Source: Oscillospiraceae bacterium (GTDB lineage: Bacteria; Bacillota; Clostridia; Oscillospirales; Ruminococcaceae). From it: DNA of 38,143 nucleotides. The stretch spans positions 1-38,143 of the forward strand of contig JAUNJJ010000026.1 of assembly GCA_030533325.1 (NCBI GenBank), written 5' to 3'. Numbering within the stretch: the stretch's first letter is position 1; the number at the start of each line of letters is the position of its first letter. Below the pieces are notes generated by a model, which searched no databases, had not been told where the DNA came from, and saw only the letters and a program-made list of their open reading frames with translations. Shown piece by piece: positions 17,669-24,536 of this stretch. The translations under genes were made by a program, and so were the position numbers.

Positions 17669-20104
17669 ATGAAAAAATTTTTAGCAATGTTATCAGCGTT
17701 TGTGATTTGCTGCGCACAGATGCCAGCAATGGCAGGTGCCTCAGTCATGAGTTTACCTTCAGTCAGCGAGTCATGTGCGGAAAATCTGAGTAAACCGTAT
17801 AATCATTCATATAATGACTACGGATATTTTTCTTTTATGTTCGAGGATGTTCCTGTGTTTATGGATTACAGAACATATATAATGAAAGAATCATATTCAG
17901 ATATGTACAGCATCAAACTGGTACAGAACAGTCCGGTATGGGTTATCAGTATAAAAAGTGATTTCAGAGTAAGCGAGGAAACACGGGCGGTAAAGAAGAT
18001 TCTTGATCTGCTCAGCGGAGAAGATATATATACCGAAAACGAAAGCAAGGTTTTCAGTATATTCTGCAGAGAACTGAGTGAGGAAAAAAGGGATGAGATT
18101 CAGAAAACAATTGACGGATTCGATGATGAATACATAAGGAAACACAGCAGTATAAGCCAGGAGAGAATATACAGTCGGGTTTATGCTGATCTCAGCCAGC
18201 TTTACTACACTAATGAAGACTTTGATGCTGAAGCAGTTGTACAGTATCTTGAAGGTCTTAATCTGTTAAACAGAGACAATGATCCGATAACTTATACTGT
18301 GAAAAAAACTGAACTTGAATATTCCGGCAAGGTGTACTGGTCAGTTAATGTTCATAATGCTGACTTAAATGAAAAACTCATGATTGCAAATCTGCTTAAG
18401 GAAAAATTCAATTACAGGTTTGATATGGGTTCCGAATATTCAGCTATGGAAGAGCGTATGTGCAGGACGAACGAATATGAGATTGTTAGCAAATATGATA
18501 TTTCAGCAGTTAATGCTGACGGTTCATCCGGGCAGAAAAATGAGATAACCGGAATTATGTACGGCGATATTTCCGGAGATGACAGAATTGACGTTTTGGA
18601 TCTTTCCACACTTGCACTCTATCTTATCGGGGAAAGCAGGCTGGAATATGACGAAATGGAAGCAGCCGATGTATCATATGACGGATATGTAAATATGGCA
18701 GACCTGGCACGACTCAGACAGTATATTTCACATATAACCGAAAAACTCGGACCTTCAGATGACATTGATATCACTCCGGTTGATATAACAGAAAAATGCA
18801 CGGAATACAGGGCGGGTGTACCGATGTTTTTTTATGATCCTGTGGCTGTTTCTTCAATGGAAGAACTTGATGCCTTAACCCGCGAAAGCATTCATTCAGA
18901 TGCTGAAATCTCATCATGGGAAAACTGGAAGAAGGAAAATATCCCTGAAGATTTCTTTGATAACAATCGCCTTGTTATTATAAATGATAATAATTCCTGT
19001 AACGGAGAGAAACAGACTGTTTCAAAGATTGAAGCAGATGGGCTGGGAAGAGTTACGGTAAGCATTGATGACATGAGGCCGGTTATACAGACAGAGCTTG
19101 CAAGTAATGTATGCATTATTTTGAAGGTTCCTGTTACTGACGAACTCCGGGATAAAAAAATGATCGCAAGAGTCAATAACAATGTTTTCTACGACCAGAA
19201 CCGTATAGATAACTGCAGTTTCTTTAACATATCTTCTTTTGGATTGATTGATGAAATAAATGTAAATGAGTCTCTTACAGCAGTTGTTAAATCAATGGAC
19301 GAATTCAGCACTCTTAACAGCAGGTACTCGGGATATTTTGATTCACTTGCGGAAAAAGCCGGACTCTCTGACGAATTTTTTGCAAAAAACAAACTCTTTG
19401 TATTATATCTGACAGAAAGCACTGCATCGGCAAGAAATTCTGTAAACAGTATGATATTGAGCAATTCCGGAAAAGTCTCCATGAGTATATCAAGATATGT
19501 ACCGGAATTGTGTGATGATGCGATGCAGGGATGGATACTTGCAGCTGCAGTACCGGATGAATCAGTGAAGAAGATAGAAGAAAAGACAAAGGTTTCTTCA
19601 GATTTGTCACAGTTTAGCCTTAATAATGACTTACCGTTATACGGGGAAGAAGAGTATTCAATATATGATAAATGTACAACAAAGTGCTATCTTCTTAACG
19701 ATTACTGGGCAGACCTGGAAAATGTATTTAATAAGAACAGTTTCCTTATCGAAAGTTATGAGGAATTTACAGACCTCAATGAAAAATTAAACGGAGCTAT
19801 GAAACACATATATGAAAATGATGTGCAGACTCCTGAATTCTTTGACAGTAACTGTCTGTTTGTAATGTTTGATGACAAGACAACACCGCAGTCCAGAGAA
19901 GCGATTACAGATATCGTAGTAAACCGCAGAGGTGAAATATGTGTTGAGACGGTAAACAGCAGATCGTCTGAAATTATAGAATCTGTTGTTCCGGAAGAAT
20001 GGAATGCAGTAGCGGTTATACCGAAGAGTGAACTTATCTTTGACAGCTGTGACCTGGATACACACTGTATAAGAAATACATATTACAGCTCCTTTAATGA
20101 TTAA
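17669..20104 (+). CDS. Secreted protein with internal dockerin and three C-terminal repeats (paralogue 2)
   Basis: This 811-residue product has the same layout as its upstream neighbour. The signal peptide is identical over the first 26 residues. An unrecognised N-terminal region is followed by a dockerin at about 297-360 (loops DISGDDRIDVLD and DVSYDGYVNMAD, tail ARLRQYISHITEKLGPSDD). Three modules of about 110 residues follow, with FFDNNRLVII, FFAKNKLFVL and FFDSNCLFVM as anchors. The segments just after the dockerin (DIDITPVDITEKC) and around KIEADGLGRVTVSIDDM are nearly identical in both paralogues, whereas the N-terminal region has diverged more. This suggests an old tandem duplication with selection or conversion on the dockerin and repeat part. 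The function is unknown; it is probably displayed on a scaffoldin. Confidence 0.85.
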   Translation: MKKFLAMLSAFVICCAQMPAMAGASVMSLPSVSESCAENLSKPYNHSYNDYGYFSFMFEDVPVFMDYRTYIMKESYSDMYSIKLVQNSPVWVISIKSDFRVSEETRAVKKILDLLSGEDIYTENESKVFSIFCRELSEEKRDEIQKTIDGFDDEYIRKHSSISQERIYSRVYADLSQLYYTNEDFDAEAVVQYLEGLNLLNRDNDPITYTVKKTELEYSGKVYWSVNVHNADLNEKLMIANLLKEKFNYRFDMGSEYSAMEERMCRTNEYEIVSKYDISAVNADGSSGQKNEITGIMYGDISGDDRIDVLDLSTLALYLIGESRLEYDEMEAADVSYDGYVNMADLARLRQYISHITEKLGPSDDIDITPVDITEKCTEYRAGVPMFFYDPVAVSSMEELDALTRESIHSDAEISSWENWKKENIPEDFFDNNRLVIINDNNSCNGEKQTVSKIEADGLGRVTVSIDDMRPVIQTELASNVCIILKVPVTDELRDKKMIARVNNNVFYDQNRIDNCSFFNISSFGLIDEINVNESLTAVVKSMDEFSTLNSRYSGYFDSLAEKAGLSDEFFAKNKLFVLYLTESTASARNSVNSMILSNSGKVSMSISRYVPELCDDAMQGWILAAAVPDESVKKIEEKTKVSSDLSQFSLNNDLPLYGEEEYSIYDKCTTKCYLLNDYWADLENVFNKNSFLIESYEEFTDLNEKLNGAMKHIYENDVQTPEFFDSNCLFVMFDDKTTPQSREAITDIVVNRRGEICVETVNSRSSEIIESVVPEEWNAVAVIPKSELIFDSCDLDTHCIRNTYYSSFND

Positions 20105-20110
20105 TGATAC

Positions 20111-20149
20111 AAAGTCCCGTGTACAGAACATTTCTGTACGCGGGACTTT
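20111..20149. terminator. Terminator of paralogue 2
   Basis: An 18-bp stem (20111-20128 with 20132-20149; AAAGTCCCG pairing with CGGGACTTT) contains one wobble pair. T follows on the plus strand. Confidence 0.8.
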
Positions 20150-20193
20150 TGTCATTATTTTGAGTGACATTTGTCATTGTTTTTGATTTTCTG

Positions 20194-20232
20194 TTGTAAT
20201 TATACTGCCTGTTATAGTATACTATAATTACA
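20194..20232 (+). promoter_or_regulatory. ABC-operon promoter overlapped by a palindromic operator
   Basis: TTGTAA (20194-20199), 18 bases, TATACT (20218-20223). The -10 lies inside the perfect palindrome TTATAGTATACTATAA (20212-20227). Outer arms TGTAATTATA (20195-20204) and TATAATTACA (20223-20232) are also complementary. This fits a dimeric repressor; GntR/YtrA-type regulators often control such transporter pairs, but none is encoded next door. Confidence 0.6.
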
Positions 20233-20278
20233 GCAAAACTATAACAAAGCTGCGGCGAAAACCAAAGGGGGAATTTAG

Positions 20279-21229
20279 ATGATAGAAATAAACAACATAA
20301 CAATGATTTTTGACAACAAACCGGCCCATAAACTGAGAAAGTCAGACAATCCGGTTTTTGACGAAGAGATGAAACCACGTGAAAAGGCGCTTGATTCGGT
20401 TACCATGGAAATACCGGACGGCTGTATCTACGGATTTGTGGGATTTAACGGTGCCGGAAAATCAACCCTTATGAGACTGATATGCGGTATATACAGGCCC
20501 ACATCAGGAACAATACTGGTTGACTCGGAAAGTTCATTTGACAATCCGAATGCAAAGTCCAATATATTTTTCGTAAATGACGAGACAATTGAGTACACTG
20601 ATTTCACACTTGACAAGATGAGAAAGTATTATTCCGGATACTATCCGCAGTTTGACCACGAACTGTTTGAGAGACTGGCATATACTCTGGAGCTTCCGAT
20701 GAACAGAAAACTTTCCACATTTTCAAAGGGAATGAAGAGGCAGAGTGTTGTTCTTATCGGTCTTGCCTGTCATACAAAGTACCTTATACTTGATGAGGCG
20801 TTTGACGGACTTGACCCTTCCATGAGAGACATGATAAAGAAAATCATCAGGGAGGAAATAAAAAAGAGAAATTCAACTCTTATTATCTCTTCCCACAATG
20901 TTGCCGAGATAGGGGACATGTGTGACAAGGTAATGCGTCTTACCAGAGGAAAGCTTGTGTTTGCGGATGAACTTGAAAATGTCAAGACAAACTACAGGAA
21001 GTTCCAGCTTGTAAATCTTGAACATACGATCAGTATTGAGGAGATTGAAGCTGCCGGAATCAAACCTGAAAAATATTCACCGGCAGGAAAGGTAGTCCGT
21101 ATTATTGTCAGAGACAGTGATGATATTTCCGAAAAGCTTGGAAGTATTGAGACGATACTCTGCGAGGAAATACCCCTTGATCTTGAAGAGATATTTGTAT
21201 ATGACAAAAATGCAGAGGAGGTAAAGTGA
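20279..21229 (+). CDS. ABC transporter ATP-binding protein
   Basis: The 316-residue ATPase has Walker A GFNGAGKST (about residues 56-64), a loosened signature region LSTFSKGMKRQ (about 144-154), and Walker B with D-loop YLILDEAFDGLDP (about 166-178). The switch histidine is in LIISSHNVAEIGDMCD. It powers the membrane protein encoded next, as in YtrB-like or antimicrobial-peptide export systems. The ATG at 20279 follows AAAGGGGG. The leader carries a palindromic operator over the -10, so expression is probably induced by a ligand. The cargo cannot be told from sequence. Confidence 0.85.
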   Translation: MIEINNITMIFDNKPAHKLRKSDNPVFDEEMKPREKALDSVTMEIPDGCIYGFVGFNGAGKSTLMRLICGIYRPTSGTILVDSESSFDNPNAKSNIFFVNDETIEYTDFTLDKMRKYYSGYYPQFDHELFERLAYTLELPMNRKLSTFSKGMKRQSVVLIGLACHTKYLILDEAFDGLDPSMRDMIKKIIREEIKKRNSTLIISSHNVAEIGDMCDKVMRLTRGKLVFADELENVKTNYRKFQLVNLEHTISIEEIEAAGIKPEKYSPAGKVVRIIVRDSDDISEKLGSIETILCEEIPLDLEEIFVYDKNAEEVK

Positions 21230-21231
21230 GT

Positions 21232-22725
21232 ATGATGTCATTTTCAAGAATAAATAAGAGCGCTCTCTCAGAGCTGATAATACATAAAAAATCACATATC
21301 ATTTCAATGATACTTCTGGGTATAGCCGGATTTCTGTATTCGGGAACTTCAATGAGAAAGGATTGTGAGGCGAACATAAACTGGTCTTCACTTTTCTTCT
21401 TCACAGTTGCACTTATACCTTTGTTCTTTACGTGTATAAGGGTGTTCAGAGACATGCATGACGTTCCAACTGCTGACGTTCAGATGGCGCTTCCTCTTTC
21501 ATCCAGGGAAAGATTTTTATCCAGACTTATGACCATATGCTATATATGGATATTCCCTTATATATTTTTTTCCGGAGTGGGAAATGTTTTATCGACACTG
21601 ATTAACACTAACACTTCATATACAGGGTACGACGGCAAAATAATTGAATATGCTTCCGCCCCTGAAATGTTCGCTGTAAACATTAAGGTATTTATCTGGG
21701 GACTGAGCGCTGCACTTTTTATAACAGCTGTTACAGTACTGTGTTCGTGCTGTATAGGTTCAAAAGCCGAGGCTGTTTACCTTCCTGCTATACTTATGAT
21801 TGTTATTTCCGTACTTCCTTTTGAAACAGTTTCATATATAGAGGAAAAATTTGTTGATGTATCTGTGAACACATACAGTGACAGCAGTATCCTGCAGGTT
21901 TTCGGATTCGGGGCAGTTTTCTGTGATATGTATGAGCCGTATTCTGTGGTTATCGTTCTTGTAAACTGTATTCTGTCACTTGGACTTATAGCACTTGCAA
22001 TGTTTGCCTATACAAAACGTGATGCAGCTACAGTGGGATATCCTGTTGTGTTCAGGGTGTTTTTTGAGATACTGATGATTCTGTCACTTTTTTCACTGTT
22101 TCAGACAGTACATATGAATCGTTACGGAGCGGAATATTTTGCTTTGTTCATTTACTTCGTCGGTGCCACAATTCTCAGGATAATAGTATCCAGAAAGGAC
22201 ATTACTCCGGTCAAAATATTTAAGTGGACAGGTGTATTTGCCGGATATTATGCTGCGTTTATACTGTTCTCTTATCTTGCATGTATTACAAACGGATTCG
22301 GAGCAAATTTTAAGGAACCGGATAAGTCCGAACTTTCATACAGTTCGGTAAGTGTACATGTAAACTGCGGGGGGATGGCAGAACCAGGCGATACATTCTC
22401 ATATGGAAATCTTTCAGTAAATGCAATAGACAAGGTCACTGAAACCGTATATGAGTATGTTGCCGTTCAGAACAGTAATCCGAAGTATTTTCTTGATTCG
22501 ATGTTCAACGGAGTTGACAGATACTATTACTACAATGAGAAGGAGAATAATCTGGATGAAAAAGACAGATATTTTAACTGCAGTATAGATATTTTAGTAT
22601 ATGATAATATCCGGGATTATAATAGCATAGTATTCTCCGTATCACTTTATCTCGACAAGGAATCAGCTGAGAAATTTTACAGTGATATGGTGGCACTGGG
22701 ACCGGCTTTAAGGAATAAAATGTGA
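21232..22725 (+). CDS. ABC-2-type transporter permease
   Basis: The 497-residue membrane protein has hydrophobic stretches near residues 24-40, 56-72, 100-120, 150-175, 183-200, 225-245, 270-290, 300-315 and 330-350. A soluble tail of about 140 residues follows (from about 355) with no motif I recognise, perhaps an external domain. It is translated directly after the ATPase gene behind GAGGAGG. I chose ATG 21232 on spacing; GTG 21226, overlapping the ATPase stop, and ATG 21235 are alternatives. It forms the membrane half of the transporter. Confidence 0.75.
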   Translation: MMSFSRINKSALSELIIHKKSHIISMILLGIAGFLYSGTSMRKDCEANINWSSLFFFTVALIPLFFTCIRVFRDMHDVPTADVQMALPLSSRERFLSRLMTICYIWIFPYIFFSGVGNVLSTLINTNTSYTGYDGKIIEYASAPEMFAVNIKVFIWGLSAALFITAVTVLCSCCIGSKAEAVYLPAILMIVISVLPFETVSYIEEKFVDVSVNTYSDSSILQVFGFGAVFCDMYEPYSVVIVLVNCILSLGLIALAMFAYTKRDAATVGYPVVFRVFFEILMILSLFSLFQTVHMNRYGAEYFALFIYFVGATILRIIVSRKDITPVKIFKWTGVFAGYYAAFILFSYLACITNGFGANFKEPDKSELSYSSVSVHVNCGGMAEPGDTFSYGNLSVNAIDKVTETVYEYVAVQNSNPKYFLDSMFNGVDRYYYYNEKENNLDEKDRYFNCSIDILVYDNIRDYNSIVFSVSLYLDKESAEKFYSDMVALGPALRNKM

Positions 22726-22778
22726 TATAATGGAAATGCGGGATTAATGATAAATTATTGAAAATCGAATATTCAAAA

Positions 22779-22816
22779 AATCAGCGAGGTACGATTTTTA
22801 TCATACCTCGCTGATT
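22779..22816. terminator. Bidirectional terminator
   Basis: AATCAGCGAGGTA (22779-22791) pairs exactly with TACCTCGCTGATT (22804-22816). It lies between the ABC permease and the convergent anti-sigma relic. Confidence 0.8.
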
Positions 22817-22846
22817 ATAGTAAATGACATATTTATTTTGATGATT

Positions 22847-23775
22847 TTAGTCTCCGCCAGCTTCGCACGCCGGGATAAATTCGTCTTTTATGCAGTCCCT
22901 CATGTCTCTTTCGGTATCCATTTTGCAGTATTCACTTGTTCCGCCTCCGAAGCCGTTTGCTATGAACCATGGATAAACAACAGGTTTTTCGCTTCCGTCA
23001 TTTATAAAGAGATTGTAATAGTCAAATCCTGTGATGTTTTCAGGCGTGATTTCTGCGGTGTAAGTATAGTCATGTGTGTCTGAATTTTCTCTCAGAACTC
23101 TGTTAAGGTCTTCGTAAAGAGAGGAGGTATCCGTGAAGAGTTCTTCAATTCTTTCGATTCTTTTTTCTTCAATAATGTCATAGACAAGTGTTGCAGCATG
23201 ATTGTACTCATGATTATAATAAAACCTGAGATACAAATATCCGTTAAAGATGTATGGATATATACTAAGACCTTTTGGATTTTTTCTGTACTGAGGCATA
23301 ATCGGAGATATCGTCTCCGGTGTGTCGTCATATTTGTAAAGCTCATCGGAAACTTCTCTGATGTCTGCATTGATTCTGTTCTGGAATTCTTCGTTTTTAA
23401 GGAAATTTACAGTGTAGTATTCACCGTTATCCTCTATGAAGCCGTTGTACCATACGCTATATTTTGTGCCTATAAATGTTATGGGATTTTTTTCTTCGGC
23501 GGAAGTCTCTGCAGTACTTTCAGAAACCGGCTCTGTTTCATATACTGTTGTTGTTTCATATTATTCTTCCTCCTGTATGATATAACCTGTACCGTTTCTT
23601 CTTTTGTGTTATTGTTTTCCCGTACGGAATCTGTCCTCTGTTCGATAATACTTAATATTCTTTTTTTCTGTTCATCCGAAACCAAATCGTGTATCTCTCC
23701 TGTTTTTTCTATTGTTTCAGAATCAAGAATATTCTTGTCAGACAGCATTTCGTCAATCTTATCCGATTCTTTCAT
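22847..23775 (-). pseudogene. Anti-sigma factor gene that has lost its membrane segment and frame
   Basis: The ATG at 23775 abuts the stop of the sigma gene. About 70 residues follow that look like an anti-sigma cytoplasmic domain (KIDEMLSDKNILDSETIEKT, then KRILSIIEQRTDSVRENN). Near 23563 the sensible frame shifts. The other frame is open from 23560 to the stop at 22847 and encodes a T/E-rich linker (YETTTVYETEPVSESTAE) and an unrecognised folded domain of about 200 residues (ITFIGTKYSVWYNGFIEDNG, WFIANGFGGGTSEYCK). No hydrophobic helix lies between the two parts, although such proteins need one. The likely cause is a deletion that removed the transmembrane codons and broke the frame. AGGAGG at the join could in principle restart translation, but no start codon is suitably placed in the downstream frame. 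Confidence 0.7.
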
Positions 23776-24333
23776 TTAGATAACCTCCGATTCAGTTAAT
23801 ATTTTTCTGAGTTTTTGTCTTGCTCTCTGGCTTCGCTTGGTAACTGCTTCAGCTGTCATTTTAAGTATATTTCCGATTTCTTTTGCAGTTTTGTCATAGA
23901 AAAACTGAAGGATAAGTATGTCCGAATCAGGTTCTCCAAGTTTTTTAACTTCATTCCAGAGATTTTCCTTTTCCGTTCTTCCGGCACTGAAGGTTTCCGG
24001 AGTATCGTAGTCAGCAGGCTCATCAGTTATTTCCTCCATGTAGCTGCTGTATCTGTTTTTTCCGGATAGTTTTCTGAACAGATCTATCGATTTTCGTTTC
24101 GCTATTGATGAAACAACAGCTTTCAGAGAATCAATATTCTGTTTTCTGCAGGCATTTACAGTTTCTATAAATATATCTGCAATGCATTCTTCCTTGTCCT
24201 GTTCGGATGTAAGACCTCTGACATGTGAACTGACTATTGCATAAACGTAGCTGCAGTAGCTGTCAAGTAATTTCCGGTATCCTTCGCTGTCAGAAACACT
24301 GAATGCCTGCATTATTTCATCATCCGAAATCAT
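23776..24333 (-). CDS. Sigma-70 family (ECF-like) RNA polymerase sigma factor
   Basis: The 185-residue protein starts at ATG 24333 behind GGGGAGG; an upstream in-frame ATG at 24369 lacks a site. The region-2 part reads LLDSYCSYVYAIVSSHVRGL followed by KEECIADIFIETVNA. Region 4 is an intact helix-turn-helix (LQFFYDKTAKEIGNILKM, TAEAVTKRSQRARQKLRKIL). It directs RNA polymerase to a small regulon. The next gene is its broken anti-sigma factor, so this sigma may be unrestrained. It is divergent from the CBM13-dockerin-GH43 gene, a plausible target. Confidence 0.85.
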   Translation of the reverse strand: MISDDEIMQAFSVSDSEGYRKLLDSYCSYVYAIVSSHVRGLTSEQDKEECIADIFIETVNACRKQNIDSLKAVVSSIAKRKSIDLFRKLSGKNRYSSYMEEITDEPADYDTPETFSAGRTEKENLWNEVKKLGEPDSDILILQFFYDKTAKEIGNILKMTAEAVTKRSQRARQKLRKILTESEVI

Positions 24334-24390
24334 TAATATTAACCTCCCCGTATTTTTATTTTGAAGCACTTCACTAATATAGTCGTATTA

Positions 24391-24419
24391 AGTATACTAA
24401 ATCGGACAGAATTTTGCAA
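24391..24419 (-). promoter_or_regulatory. Promoter of the sigma gene
   Basis: On the minus strand, TTGCAA (24419-24414), 17 bases, TATACT (24396-24391). Confidence 0.6.
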
Positions 24420-24446
24420 ATAAATCTGATGCCGGGAATTTTTTTG

Positions 24447-24475
24447 TTGAGTTTTTTCCGAATAAGTTTTATAAT
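24447..24475 (+). promoter_or_regulatory. Promoter of the GH43 gene
   Basis: TTGAGT (24447-24452), 17 bases, TATAAT (24470-24475). It is back to back with the sigma promoter. Confidence 0.55.
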
Positions 24476-24536
24476 ATTATTTAGGTGATATATTCTGATA
24501 CTTAAAAATATGTTATTAAATCCGGGGTGAAGTTTT

